From: an uncultured Lachnospiraceae bacterium
Lineage (GTDB): Bacteria > Bacillota > Clostridia > Lachnospirales > Lachnospiraceae
Length of the DNA stretch: 64,000 nt
Reading direction: 5' to 3'
Assembly: GCA_910586715.1 (NCBI GenBank)
Contig: CAJUJG010000005.1
Coordinates: forward strand, 1-64,000
Part shown: positions 41,589 through 51,082 of the stretch, one piece after another
Layout: every line of letters begins with the position of its first letter
Numbering within the stretch: position 1 is the first letter of the stretch
Notes under the pieces: model-generated
Databases searched by the model: none
Told to the model about the DNA's origin: nothing
The model's input: the letters and a program-made list of their open reading frames with translations, nothing else
Program-made: the position numbers and the translations under genes

Positions 41589-42596
41589 ATGAAAAAATTA
41601 ATCCTGTCCCTTTTTACTCTGATGTTTATTCTTGTATGCGTACCGGCAGTTCACGCCGATGCAGCCGAAGACAATGCCGTATGGGCCAACGCCGGAAATA
41701 TGACGTGGACCCTTCAGCGTGACGACGGCACCAATATTACCGTAAAACTAATCGGAAATGTGCTCCATGTACAGGGAACCGGCGCTGTCCCCTCTTATTC
41801 TCCCGAATCTTTGGGGCTCAGACCGTGGCATGTCGCAAATATTTCCGTCTATGAAATTCTTGTTTACGACGGAATCACCGAAATCGGCTCAAGGGCATTT
41901 TCCGACATGACATTCCTCAAAAAAGTTACCTTGAATGCAAATGTGTTTATAAAGGACGGCACTGCGTTTGCAGGTGCAGCGGAAGGATGCCGTTTTCATT
42001 TTCTTGGCACGAACATGGCAACCGAACTGATCGGCGGCAAAATCCCCTACACCTCGCTTGACAGCATCGTACATTTTGGACTCGCCAATAACAACGGCTG
42101 GTACACCTACATCTTTGCCAACCATTATATGAAACGTATGGTAGACCTAAAATCGGGAGGAAAGCTTTTCAACGTGGTCGCATCCGATGATTACGATACC
42201 ACCGCAAACGCAAACTATCCGTATATTGACATCACCACAAAAGTAAAAAAGGTTTCCGGTGACCTCCATTATCTCACATCCATCACCACCCAAAGCAATA
42301 TTCAGGGAAGAAGCGCACTTGAAGCCTTTGCGATTATGATGGGTGATAACCAGTACGTGGGCGCCTACAACGTGTCCCTTAATTTAAATGATAAGATTGT
42401 CAAAAAAACTGACACACCTGTCACTTATTCGCTGGAAATTCCAAACGCATACAGGTTCCCTAACCGTCAGTTTTCACTGATACAGTTCGGCGAGGGCGTT
42501 ATTAACGTACTTACGGACGAGGATGCGGATGACAGCACCATGACATTTACCACAAGCTATCCTTCTACCGTATATGCATTAGTTTATCACGATTAA
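41589..42596 (+). CDS. Secreted BspA-like leucine-rich repeat protein
   Basis: A 335-residue exported protein. The signal peptide MKKLILSLFTLMFILVCVPAVHA (1-23) ends in a clean Ala-x-Ala-type site. Residues about 30-140 contain one or two BspA-type leucine-rich units, VYEILVYDGITEIGSRAFSD (about 82-101) then FLKKVTLNANV. The remainder (about 150-335) is unrecognised and beta-rich. Cell-surface anchoring motifs are absent. It precedes the FIST gene by 105 bases, with a separate promoter between, so a link to the signalling genes is possible but not shown. Confidence 0.75.
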   Translation: MKKLILSLFTLMFILVCVPAVHADAAEDNAVWANAGNMTWTLQRDDGTNITVKLIGNVLHVQGTGAVPSYSPESLGLRPWHVANISVYEILVYDGITEIGSRAFSDMTFLKKVTLNANVFIKDGTAFAGAAEGCRFHFLGTNMATELIGGKIPYTSLDSIVHFGLANNNGWYTYIFANHYMKRMVDLKSGGKLFNVVASDDYDTTANANYPYIDITTKVKKVSGDLHYLTSITTQSNIQGRSALEAFAIMMGDNQYVGAYNVSLNLNDKIVKKTDTPVTYSLEIPNAYRFPNRQFSLIQFGEGVINVLTDEDADDSTMTFTTSYPSTVYALVYHD

Positions 42597-42605
42597 AAAA
42601 TATAA

Positions 42606-42634
42606 TTGACCTTTTGTTCTATTATCAGTATAAT
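42606..42634 (+). promoter_or_regulatory. Sigma-A promoter of the FIST-to-GGDEF-EAL gene run
   Basis: TTGACC (42606-42611), 17 bases, TATAAT (42629-42634): a near-perfect promoter 67 bases before the FIST start codon. The following four genes have gaps of 14-31 bases and no terminator, so this may drive all of them. Confidence 0.82.
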
Positions 42635-42700
42635 TATATTTGTTATTTATTTATCATATCGAAACAAAAGATATGAGATATAAGAAAGGATGGAAGCTGT

Positions 42701-43756
42701 ATGAGGCAGTTTTTTGGAACAAGTCAGAGCGGAGATTTGGCGGCGGCAGTCCGCAGCTTAAACAACCCGAAATTTATTATGCTCTTATCAAACAGCAATC
42801 AGTTTGAAGCGCATGTAAAAACATTAGAATCCCTATATCCCAAAGTCCCAAGTATCGGCTGCATTGGCATGAGCTACGATACCAATATCACGGAAAACGG
42901 CGTCAGCGTAATTGCATTTCTCGACGATGTCAGCGCAGCGGCAAACGTGCTTGAGCAGGTGTCTGTCATGCCGGTAAAATACATCGAGCGATTGGAGAAG
43001 GATGTCACAAAAATCGGCGCTTCCGCTCAGGATACCGTATGTATCGATTTTTGCAGCGGCAACGACGCGTGTGTCCTCACAACCATTTATTCCTGCCTGA
43101 AGCACAGAGGCATTCAGCTCGTGGGCGGAACCGGGGACGGCGGAAAGGTATCCGCAAACGGCAAGGTTTACCATGACGCTGTAGCTTACGCACTCGTTAA
43201 AAACCACGGCGGCCGCGTCAAAACATATAAGGAAAATATTTATCACAAGCTTGGCAATTACCGTTTTATCGCATCCAATACGGACCGTGCAAACTACATA
43301 ATCGGCACACTCAACGGAATCCCTGCAAAACAGGTGTACAAGGATATTCTTCATGTGACCGACGAGGGAATCCTCACGCAGACCTTCAAAAATCCGTTTG
43401 GAAAAATAGACGGAAACGACACCTGTATTATTTCTATTAAAGAAGTCAGCGGAAACGCATTGGCATGCTTCCGCCAGGTAAACGACTCCGACGTTTTGAT
43501 TTTATTGGAATTAGGGGACTACAGAGCAACCGTAAGAAATACGATTGAGACTATTCGACGCGAATTTCCGAAGCGTTCCGCGGTTTTTTCTGTAAATTGT
43601 CTGTTCCGGTATAAGCTTTTTTGCGAGCATAACTACATGAATGCGTATCTGAAGGATATGGGAGCGCTTGGCGCTCACGCTGGTCTTGTCGGATACGGAG
43701 AACATTACAACAACCGCTTTGTCAACCAGTCGATGACTTGCGTTGTGTTTGAATAA
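42701..43756 (+). CDS. FIST-domain sensory protein
   Basis: A 351-residue soluble protein with FIST_N (about 15-195) and FIST_C (about 210-350). Characteristic segments are PSIGCIGMSYDTNITENGVS (about 50-69), GIQLVGGTGDGGKVSANGKV (about 140-159) and the C-terminal LGALGAHAGLVGYGEHYNN (about 319-337). FIST proteins are proposed small-ligand (possibly amino-acid) sensors and are often found with chemotaxis or GGDEF/EAL proteins. Here an MCP-like gene begins 15 bases later. No enzymatic residues are evident. Confidence 0.85.
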   Translation: MRQFFGTSQSGDLAAAVRSLNNPKFIMLLSNSNQFEAHVKTLESLYPKVPSIGCIGMSYDTNITENGVSVIAFLDDVSAAANVLEQVSVMPVKYIERLEKDVTKIGASAQDTVCIDFCSGNDACVLTTIYSCLKHRGIQLVGGTGDGGKVSANGKVYHDAVAYALVKNHGGRVKTYKENIYHKLGNYRFIASNTDRANYIIGTLNGIPAKQVYKDILHVTDEGILTQTFKNPFGKIDGNDTCIISIKEVSGNALACFRQVNDSDVLILLELGDYRATVRNTIETIRREFPKRSAVFSVNCLFRYKLFCEHNYMNAYLKDMGALGAHAGLVGYGEHYNNRFVNQSMTCVVFE

Positions 43757-43771
43757 AGGAGGTAGCGCATC

Positions 43772-44698
43772 ATGTTTTCAAAAAAGAGTCGGGGAAAAGC
43801 GGGACAATCTAACAACCTTTATCCGGTCCTGCATGTGACAAGCAGTTTAAACGACTACCAAAAACAGCTTGCACAAAAAGAAGTAGAATCCTTATCGGAA
43901 CTGAGTATGGTCAGCAGCTCCTTTGCAGGCGTACTCAACGAAGCGGAAAACTTTCAGGCACAATTGCAGGATTTTGGTGACTCATTTTCCAGTGTTAATC
44001 AGGCGGCAAGCCAGTTTGCACAGGTAAAAGAGGATATTGCCCAAACTGTATCCGGTGCACAGGACCGGGTGGAGGAGCTTAAAATGACCTCCGCAAAGGT
44101 ACAGGAATCCTACAGCGCAATGGAAAGCACTTTCGAGCAGCTTCAGCTCGCCGTAAGGGATATTAAACGGTGTATGGGAAAAATCGTATCTATTGCGGAC
44201 GAAACAAATATCCTTGCTTTAAACGCGTCAATTGAGGCAGCAAGAGCCGGAAGCCACGGCAAAGGCTTTGCAATTGTTGCGGAAAAGGTTGGCGAACTTG
44301 CCAAGGAAATCAAAGGGTTAACGGATGACGTTGATCTGAGCGTACATAATGTGGAAGAAGGCGCAGGTCAGTTAAGCGACAGCATCATGGCGTCGCAAGA
44401 GGCATTGGGACATGGCTATGACATTGTTAACAATACTTCCAAATCATTTGAGCAGATTACGGAAGCCGCAGAAGGCGCATCCACCGTACAATCGGACATT
44501 TCCGATGTTATCATCGATTCGCAGGGTAAACTGCAATTACTTTGTCAATTTTTTGACAAGATAAAATACCAGTATCAGGAGGTTGTGAAGCACATTGACC
44601 GTGCAAGCAGCCTTGGCACAACCAAAAGTACTATGTTTGAAGATATGAACAATATGCTCTCTCAAATTGAGCCAATGATGAAGGATACGAATTCTTAA
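43772..44698 (+). CDS. Soluble methyl-accepting-chemotaxis-like signalling protein
   Basis: A 308-residue protein with an MCP signalling hairpin but no membrane segment, HAMP or ligand domain. The conserved tip is MGKIVSIADETNILALNASI (about 132-151), followed by EAARAGSHGKGFAIVAEKVG (about 152-171). Heptad repeats flank the tip. The N-terminal 45 residues are basic then unstructured. GGAGG lies before the ATG. Placed directly after a FIST gene, it may take its input from that protein. No cheA or cheW is in the window, so the output partner is unknown. Confidence 0.85.
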   Translation: MFSKKSRGKAGQSNNLYPVLHVTSSLNDYQKQLAQKEVESLSELSMVSSSFAGVLNEAENFQAQLQDFGDSFSSVNQAASQFAQVKEDIAQTVSGAQDRVEELKMTSAKVQESYSAMESTFEQLQLAVRDIKRCMGKIVSIADETNILALNASIEAARAGSHGKGFAIVAEKVGELAKEIKGLTDDVDLSVHNVEEGAGQLSDSIMASQEALGHGYDIVNNTSKSFEQITEAAEGASTVQSDISDVIIDSQGKLQLLCQFFDKIKYQYQEVVKHIDRASSLGTTKSTMFEDMNNMLSQIEPMMKDTNS

Positions 44699-44729
44699 TT
44701 CGTAACAGGGGGGAGGTATCATAATAATT

Positions 44730-46178
44730 ATGATACGAAATAAAACAACAGCGCTCTGCCTGATTTTGGCAATGAGCGCTGCCTTTTCGGGCTGTGCCGA
44801 AAAGGACACAAAATCGCCTTTGGACCCAAAAAATCCTGTGACAATTGAAGTGTGGAACTATTATAACGGAGACCAACTTACCGCATTTGACAATTTGGTA
44901 AACACATTCAACGAGTCGGTCGGCAAAGAAAAAGGCATCATTGTCAAAAGCAGCAGTCAAGGTTCCGTCAATGATTTGGAAACCAATGCCCTCGCCGCCA
45001 TCCGCGGAGAAGTCGGTGCGGCGGAGATTCCAAATATTTTTATGGCATACGCTGATACGGCGTACACCGCGGATCAGCTAGGCGGTATTGTGGATTTAAA
45101 ACCTTATCTGACCGAAGAGGAAGCCGCAGCATACATAGACAGTTACATCAAAGAAGGTGATTTTAACGGCAGCGGGGAAATTAAAATTTTTCCAATGGCA
45201 AAGTCAACGGAAGTATTGGTGATAAACAAAACGGACTGGGACGCATTCGCAGCGGAAACCGGAGCGCGCATTGATGATTTGGCAACAATTGAAGGGCTGA
45301 CGGCAGCCGCACAATCCTACTATGAATGGACGGACGCCAAAACGCCCGACGTTCCCGAAGACGGCAGCGCACTGTATGGCAGAGACGCAATGGCAAATTA
45401 TATTCTTGTCGGCAGTATGCAGCTTGGTACAGAACTCTTTACGGTATCAGACGGCAAAATGACACTGCATTTTGAAAAAGACGTCGTGCGAAAACTATGG
45501 GACAATTACTATATTCCTTTTATCAAAGGATATTTTGCTGCTTCCGGACGGTTTCGCAGCGACGATATTAAGACGGGCGAGATTATTGCATATGTGGGCT
45601 CTTCTTCCGGCGTATCGTTTTTCCCTGATACGGTAATAAAAAGCGAACAGGACAGCTATCCGATTGAAATGGAAGTCTTTCCTTGCCCCACATTTGCAGG
45701 AGGAGAATCATACGCAGTACAGCAGGGGGCGGGAATGGTTGTGACAGAGGGCAGCGAAGCAGAGCTTTACGGATGTGTGGAATTTCTGAAATGGTTTACC
45801 GCAGACAGCCAAAATATTTTGTTTTCTGTCCAGTCAGGATACCTTCCTGTCACAAAAACCGCCAACAATAAGACTGCTATTTTAGACAGCGGCGCACAAA
45901 TCAATCCGAATATGGAAAAGACGCTTCCGGTTGCAGTGAATACGGTCAATGAAAATCAGACTTATACCACAAAAGCCTTTGCTGATGCAACAAAGGCGCG
46001 CACTATATTGGAGTATTCCATGAGCGACCGCGCAGTGCAGGACCGCGGGATTGTGGCACAACGGCTTGCAGACGGGCAAAGTCTTGAAGATGCCGCTTCC
46101 GAATTCTGTGCAGATGCATATTTTGATGAATGGTATGCAGAAACTTTGGAACAGCTGCAGGCATTTGAAAATAAGTAA
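44730..46178 (+). CDS. ABC-type solute-binding lipoprotein without permease genes
   Basis: A 482-residue MalE/UgpB-like binding protein. The signal peptide MIRNKTTALCLILAMSAAFS ends in lipobox FSGC (Cys about 22). The binding fold begins PVTIEVWNYYNGDQLTAFDN (about 37-56) and includes IFPMAKSTEVLVINKTDW (about 154-171). No transport permease or ATPase is nearby. It is embedded between MCP-like and GGDEF-EAL genes with 14-31-base gaps. I infer it binds a ligand for the membrane-bound GGDEF-EAL protein. GGGGGAGG precedes the ATG. Confidence 0.85.
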   Translation: MIRNKTTALCLILAMSAAFSGCAEKDTKSPLDPKNPVTIEVWNYYNGDQLTAFDNLVNTFNESVGKEKGIIVKSSSQGSVNDLETNALAAIRGEVGAAEIPNIFMAYADTAYTADQLGGIVDLKPYLTEEEAAAYIDSYIKEGDFNGSGEIKIFPMAKSTEVLVINKTDWDAFAAETGARIDDLATIEGLTAAAQSYYEWTDAKTPDVPEDGSALYGRDAMANYILVGSMQLGTELFTVSDGKMTLHFEKDVVRKLWDNYYIPFIKGYFAASGRFRSDDIKTGEIIAYVGSSSGVSFFPDTVIKSEQDSYPIEMEVFPCPTFAGGESYAVQQGAGMVVTEGSEAELYGCVEFLKWFTADSQNILFSVQSGYLPVTKTANNKTAILDSGAQINPNMEKTLPVAVNTVNENQTYTTKAFADATKARTILEYSMSDRAVQDRGIVAQRLADGQSLEDAASEFCADAYFDEWYAETLEQLQAFENK

Positions 46179-46198
46179 AGCAAAAGGGAGGAATGTCT

Positions 46199-49162
46199 GT
46201 GAAAAAACGGGATCGTACAATTTTCCGTGAGCTTTTGCTCCCGCTTATTTGCGTACTCGTGTTCGAAACATTGTTTATGATATGCGCCATTGTGTTTGGC
46301 GGCGTCATTGGAAAACTCAACGACAATGCCACAGACATGCTCGCCCAGCAAACGGAAAACAGAGGAAACTATCTGTTAAACGAAATGATCAGAAACTGGT
46401 CGGACTTGGGAATGCTTTCAGACAGTATTGACGCTAAATTGAGTGAAAAACTAGCGCTTGGGGATCTCATGTTCGATGATTTAAGCGAAAACAGCGCCGG
46501 CTGTGTTGAACTGCTCAAAGAAATCAGCCCCGAACTGATTGACACAATGTATGCCAAAAAGATTTCCGGCATTTTTGTAATATTGAACACTCAAGAGCCA
46601 AACTCTGCGGCAGCAAAATCATTACAGGGCATTTACCTTCGGGATTTGGATCCTATGGCAGCCCCTTCGGAGCGCAGCGCAGATTTGCTATGGGAACGTG
46701 CTCCTGCCGAAATTGTCCGCTCCGGCTATATTGCCACGGATACCGGCTGGAAGCCAGGCTTTTCCGCGTCTGACAGCGTTGAACAGGATTTCTTTTACAA
46801 GCCATACGAAACCGCCCATGCGGACGATTGCAGACTAGACGAAAAAGACTACGGTTATTGGACAACTACACCCTACTCTTTGGAAGGTGATACCCGCACC
46901 GCTATCTCATACTCAGTTCCGCTTATTTTAGAGGACGGAACCTTATATGGTGTTTTGGGCGTTGAGCTTTTAACAGATTATATCAACTCTCTTTTGCCAA
47001 GCGAGGAACTATTGGATAAGAAGCAAGGCTCCTATTTACTGGCAGTGGACTTTGATTCGGACAGGTATCTGACACCGATTGTAATTTCCGGCGATACCAT
47101 TGGATTGCAGGACGTTACAGACATGCGGCTTACCTTATCAGAGGATTTTTGCAGCGCAGAAAGCTCCGATAAAAATTATTATGGCGCCGCAAAGCATTTG
47201 GTACTCTATCGCAATAACGCACCCTTTGACACGGATCAATGGTATTTGTTGGGAATTGGCACAAAAAGAAGTCTGTTTGCCTTTTCAAGACAGATGCAGC
47301 GTATTCTTTTTATATCCGTTGTCCTGACTTTCATCATCGGTTTTGCAGGAATTTTATATGCAAGTTACCGTCTTTCCAAACCGATTCGCACACTGTCCGA
47401 GGAAGTGGCTAAGGCACAGCAGGACAACAGTATGCCCCAGCTTCCGCCTACAGGAATCCGCGAAATCGACCGATTTGCAGATTCCATTACCCGTTTGGGC
47501 AGGGAGGTCGTGGTATCTTCTACCCGCCTGCTCAGTATTATGGATATGGCGAGCGTAGAGCTTGCAGGATATGAATTGGAAGAGGAAACAGACCATGTCT
47601 ATGTAACCGACAATTACTTTTCATTGCTGGGTATCACAGACATTGATCAAACAAAACTGAACATCCAAAAATTTTTGACACTACAGGAACATCTGCATCA
47701 AACGCTTGATTATTTTGACGCGGAGGACGGCAGCATTGTTTACAGTGTGCCGCAGCCGGATAAAAGTCTGCGTTATCTGCGCTATGAGCACCAGCAAAAA
47801 GGCAGGCGGCATATCGGGCTCATAGAAGACGTCACGGCATCTACCCTGGAGAAGATGCGGATTGAGCGGGAACGGGACAGCGACGGACTGACGAAGCTCT
47901 ATGCAAGAAGAGGATTTAAACGCGAGGCAGACCGTCTCTTCTTAAAACCGGACCTGTTAAAACACGCAGGGCTTTTAATGATTGATTTGGATAATTTAAA
48001 GACCACCAACGACCGCTTCGGACATAATTTCGGAGACTTGTATATTCAGACCGCAGGCAGATGCTTTGTAGAAAATACGCCGGAAAATACACTGTGCGCC
48101 CGCATGTCAGGGGACGAGTTCATTGTATTTTTCTACGGATACGACAGCCAGGACGAAATCCGGCAGAAAGTGGCGACGCTCTACCGTGCCATACGGGAGG
48201 TAGAGTTTGTTCTTCCTAACGGCGATAATATGGGGCTAAGTGCATCCGGAGGCGTGGCATGGTATCCCGAAGACAGCATGAATCTTTCGGAACTGATGAA
48301 ATATGCGGATTTTGCCATGTATCAGGTAAAACGTTCCAAAAAAGGGGCTTGTCGGGAATTTGATGTAAAAATTTACGAACAGCATCTCATGCAAAACCAA
48401 AACCGCGTGGAATTCCATAAAATATTGGAGACACAGGATATCAACTACTTTTTCCAGCCAATTTTCTCATCCGCGGACGGCGCCGCATATGCATTCGAAG
48501 CGTTGATGCGCGTCAATCTTCCCACGCTGCGCTCACCTGAAACAGTGCTGCGCCTTGCAAAAGAAGAGGGACGCATGCATGATATAGAATACCTGACCCT
48601 GTTTCGCGCCACAGAATGTTACCGAATACTTTTAGAGCGCGGTGCAGTACCGCAGGAAGCGCTCCTTTTCGTCAACTCAATCGCCAACGAGCGTATGACT
48701 GAGGAGGAAGAACAGCGCTATCATGAACAATATCATGAGCTGCAAAACCGTGTCGTTGTGGAAATCACGGAAGCGGAACATTTGGACATGGAACTTATCC
48801 ATAAAAAGAGCAACGTGGAAAACTTTTCTGGAATGTTTGCATTGGACGATTACGGCAGCGGGTACAACAGCGAGCTGAATTTATTGGCATTAAATCCGAA
48901 GTTTGTAAAAGTGGACGTCAGCATCGTGCGTGATGTCGATACAGATTTGAATAAACAGCAGATTATCAGTAATATTGTAAATTACGCACACAAACGCGAT
49001 ATGATTATTATCGCGGAAGGCATTGAAACATCGAATGAGCTGATCAAAGTCCTGGAACTTGGCGTGGATTTACTTCAGGGATATTATCTCGCACGTCCGG
49101 CGGAAGTGCCTTTATCAATCAATGCGGAAGCGCTTGATGTCATTCGCAATTTTCATGCATAA
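46199..49162 (+). CDS. Membrane GGDEF-EAL cyclic-di-GMP protein
   Basis: A 987-residue receptor with membrane helices at about 14-36 and 360-382, an extracellular region of about 320 residues, a HAMP-like linker and a PAS-like region to about 555. The GGDEF domain reads MSGDEFIVFF near 635, with the first Gly replaced by Ser and no visible RxxD I-site. The EAL domain (about 735-985) keeps FEALMRV, ALDDYGSGYNSE, FVKVD and IIAEGIETSNE, so phosphodiesterase activity is plausible. GTG 46199 has GGGAGG seven bases upstream; an ATG two codons earlier is too close. It follows a solute-binding lipoprotein by 20 bases. Confidence 0.9.
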   Translation: MKKRDRTIFRELLLPLICVLVFETLFMICAIVFGGVIGKLNDNATDMLAQQTENRGNYLLNEMIRNWSDLGMLSDSIDAKLSEKLALGDLMFDDLSENSAGCVELLKEISPELIDTMYAKKISGIFVILNTQEPNSAAAKSLQGIYLRDLDPMAAPSERSADLLWERAPAEIVRSGYIATDTGWKPGFSASDSVEQDFFYKPYETAHADDCRLDEKDYGYWTTTPYSLEGDTRTAISYSVPLILEDGTLYGVLGVELLTDYINSLLPSEELLDKKQGSYLLAVDFDSDRYLTPIVISGDTIGLQDVTDMRLTLSEDFCSAESSDKNYYGAAKHLVLYRNNAPFDTDQWYLLGIGTKRSLFAFSRQMQRILFISVVLTFIIGFAGILYASYRLSKPIRTLSEEVAKAQQDNSMPQLPPTGIREIDRFADSITRLGREVVVSSTRLLSIMDMASVELAGYELEEETDHVYVTDNYFSLLGITDIDQTKLNIQKFLTLQEHLHQTLDYFDAEDGSIVYSVPQPDKSLRYLRYEHQQKGRRHIGLIEDVTASTLEKMRIERERDSDGLTKLYARRGFKREADRLFLKPDLLKHAGLLMIDLDNLKTTNDRFGHNFGDLYIQTAGRCFVENTPENTLCARMSGDEFIVFFYGYDSQDEIRQKVATLYRAIREVEFVLPNGDNMGLSASGGVAWYPEDSMNLSELMKYADFAMYQVKRSKKGACREFDVKIYEQHLMQNQNRVEFHKILETQDINYFFQPIFSSADGAAYAFEALMRVNLPTLRSPETVLRLAKEEGRMHDIEYLTLFRATECYRILLERGAVPQEALLFVNSIANERMTEEEEQRYHEQYHELQNRVVVEITEAEHLDMELIHKKSNVENFSGMFALDDYGSGYNSELNLLALNPKFVKVDVSIVRDVDTDLNKQQIISNIVNYAHKRDMIIIAEGIETSNELIKVLELGVDLLQGYYLARPAEVPLSINAEALDVIRNFHA

Positions 49163-49201
49163 AAAACAAGTAGGGAAGATTCTTTTCCCTACTTGTTTTT
49201 T
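49161..49201. terminator. Bidirectional terminator after the GGDEF-EAL gene
   Basis: AAAAAACAAGTAGGGA and TCCCTACTTGTTTTTT form a perfect 16-bp stem with a 9-base loop and long A/T tracts, serving both converging transcripts. Confidence 0.92.
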
Positions 49202-49210
49202 ATATTTCCC

Positions 49211-49390
49211 CTAAAGCAGGGTATACTCCATCATCTCATACAACAGCCTTGAACCCTCTGCAATCTCTGCCGGAAGCAGCGCTCTTGCAACACATTTCGG
49301 CTCTTCGGACGAATCGCCTTCCTCCCGCCCCAGATACGCATAATCACCTTCAAGGCGCTCTACAGTGTAATAAATCTTGTCCAACAGCAT
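49211..49390 (-). CDS. Small protein resembling DUF3006
   Basis: A 59-residue protein, MLLDKIYYTVERLEGDYAYL..., with CVARALLPAEIAEGSRLL near the middle. The pattern (a short beta strand with VERLEGDYA, then an ALLP-x-x-x-x-EG segment) resembles the DUF3006 family of small clostridial proteins, though this is by eye. AAGGAG lies seven bases before the ATG. It begins 11 bases after the RpiB-family gene stop, so it is likely co-transcribed with it. Function unknown. Confidence 0.65.
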   Translation of the reverse strand: MLLDKIYYTVERLEGDYAYLGREEGDSSEEPKCVARALLPAEIAEGSRLLYEMMEYTLL

Positions 49391-49401
49391 ACAACTGCTC
49401 C

Positions 49402-50040
49402 TTACGCTAAAACTGCTTTCACTGCCTCAGCGATTTTCTCGTCCTTGCAGTTCGCAAAGAAATACTCCTCAAACTTCTCGCCGCTTAACGCACCCTTGCA
49501 AAGCTCCTTGTCAAGCTTCGGCAGAATATCGCAGATGTCTGCATGTGTGACGGTCTTTACTTCATCAAGGATTTTCTTGTTTCTCTGCTCCGGTACAACA
49601 CGCTCCTTCGGGTATCCGCCGCCGCCTGGCGCGCAAAACAGTTTTTCGAATATATATTGGAGGTTTAATTCTCCTCCCCAGCCAAAGTTTTCCGCGAAAG
49701 GAAGTGCAACACAGTTTCCGTCATTGACCTGCGAGAACAAGTATGCATCAAGCGGTGACTCAATATGTCCGCAAAGCACTTTTGGAAATGAATTGCACGC
49801 AAGCATTGCGCCCTCTCCGGTGCCGCAGCCCGTAATAACAAAGTCGGCAGCTCCGGAATTTAATAAAACCGCAGCAAGGATACCGTTTTGTACGTAGGTA
49901 AGCTGATGCGCGTCCTCCGCCGTATACATGCCGTAATTAAATACCTCATGTCCCATGGGCTCTACAACCTTTTTAAGCGTTTCACAAATCATAGCATTTT
50001 TTGCCGCCTGGCTATTTTCGTTAATTAATGCGATTTTCAT
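49402..50040 (-). CDS. RpiB/LacAB-family sugar-phosphate isomerase
   Basis: A 212-residue protein of the RpiB/LacA/LacB isomerase superfamily. It starts MKIALINENSQAAKNAMICE and carries the family's GCGTGEGAMLACNSFPKVLC (about 69-88) active-site loop. It is longer than classical RpiB (about 150 residues) through a C-terminal extension (about 140-212). Such long forms occur beside pectin and uronate genes, but the substrate is not known. The ATG at 50040 has GGAAG eight bases upstream; 24 further codons upstream are rejected. Confidence 0.8.
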   Translation of the reverse strand: MKIALINENSQAAKNAMICETLKKVVEPMGHEVFNYGMYTAEDAHQLTYVQNGILAAVLLNSGAADFVITGCGTGEGAMLACNSFPKVLCGHIESPLDAYLFSQVNDGNCVALPFAENFGWGGELNLQYIFEKLFCAPGGGGYPKERVVPEQRNKKILDEVKTVTHADICDILPKLDKELCKGALSGEKFEEYFFANCKDEKIAEAVKAVLA

Positions 50041-50233
50041 TTTAATATCTTCCTTTCCTGTTTCTATCTTTTGATACCCTAAGTATATCACCAATACCCT
50101 TCGGAATACCACTGTTTCTTGAAAATATTTTCAATCCTGTCTCCTCATGTTTACATAACCGTTCTATTTTTGGAAAACTTTATAAAAAAAACATTATACT
50201 TTTAATTTTTTTGTTTAATTTATACATTTTTAA
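50041..50233. other. Intergenic stretch between the RpiB-family gene and the alarmone synthetase gene
   Basis: An AT-rich spacer (50041-50233) holding the divergent promoters. On the minus strand no clear promoter motif for the isomerase gene is seen. The plus-strand promoter of the synthetase gene is annotated separately. Confidence 0.4.
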
Positions 50234-50262
50234 TTGCTTTCATGAGCAATTTGGGATATAGT
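50234..50262 (+). promoter_or_regulatory. Sigma-A promoter of the small alarmone synthetase
   Basis: TTGCTT (50234-50239), 17 bases, TATAGT (50257-50262). The TTG start codon lies 54 bases downstream. Confidence 0.65.
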
Positions 50263-50315
50263 AAAATTATAAGATACGTTTTACTAATCGATCCAGTCAG
50301 CAGGAGGTATTTAGA

Positions 50316-51050
50316 TTGATTGCAAGGAAAAATGACTATCCGTCAGAACTATTAAAAGAAATGAATACGGAACGAATATACGAGTCCACTCGATCACTTG
50401 CCTTCGTAGCCGCCTCCGCAAAAACCGAGCGCATTTCCCAAGAGGAATACGATCAGTTAGTCGAGCCTTACCGCGAAGCAATGACCCGCCTTGAGGTTCG
50501 CATGAACGGCTTAAATGAAGATTACCGAAAAAAGTACCGCGACTACCCAATACATAATATACAAGCTCGTATCAAGAGCAGGAAAAGCATTGAGAAAAAA
50601 CTCGCATATCGAAAACTTCCGATTACGGCATACACCGCCAAGGATAACTTGACAGATATAGCAGGAATCCGTGTTATCTGTTATTTTGTGGAGGATATTT
50701 TCAGCATTCTTTCTCTCGTGAGAACACAGACAGATCTGCTTATTCTGAAAGAAAGCGATTATATCCATTATCCCAAAAGCAGCGGATACAAAAGCTACCA
50801 TATGGTGCTCGGCGTTCCGGTATACCGTATTGAGGGAATGCAGTATTACCCTGTGGAAATTCAGTTCCGCACGCTCGCAATGGATTTGTGGGCAAGTATG
50901 GAGCACCGCATCTGCTACAAGGGCGAAACCACCGATGAAACAACGGAGGCTTTTCAAAATTATTCCGCGGAGCTTTCCGAAATGGAACGGCGCATGAAGC
51001 ATCTGCTTGATGAAGCGCGACGGGATAACCCCCAGGAACCGATGCAGTAA
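50316..51050 (+). CDS. relQ: Small alarmone synthetase (RelQ/SAS1-like GTP pyrophosphokinase)
   Basis: A 244-residue single-domain (p)ppGpp synthetase without a hydrolase domain. Motifs are IQARIKSRKSIEKKL (about 84-98), DIAGIRVICYFVEDIF (about 113-128), with the catalytic Asp, SSGYKSYHMVLG (about 155-166) and PVEIQFRTLAMDLWASMEHR (about 179-198), with the Gln/Glu of the active site. The TTG start at 50316 has AGGAGG eight bases upstream. It acts as a stress-responsive alarmone source alongside a bifunctional Rel elsewhere in the genome. Confidence 0.92.
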   Translation: MIARKNDYPSELLKEMNTERIYESTRSLAFVAASAKTERISQEEYDQLVEPYREAMTRLEVRMNGLNEDYRKKYRDYPIHNIQARIKSRKSIEKKLAYRKLPITAYTAKDNLTDIAGIRVICYFVEDIFSILSLVRTQTDLLILKESDYIHYPKSSGYKSYHMVLGVPVYRIEGMQYYPVEIQFRTLAMDLWASMEHRICYKGETTDETTEAFQNYSAELSEMERRMKHLLDEARRDNPQEPMQ

Positions 51051-51082
51051 CTTTGTTCGTTAACAACTTTTTCTCCTTTCTT

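Noticed and set aside
46199..49162. GGDEF domain as certainly inactive because of SGDEF
   Set aside because: Ser at the first position is found in some cyclases considered active. The sequence alone does not settle it, so no claim of inactivity is made.
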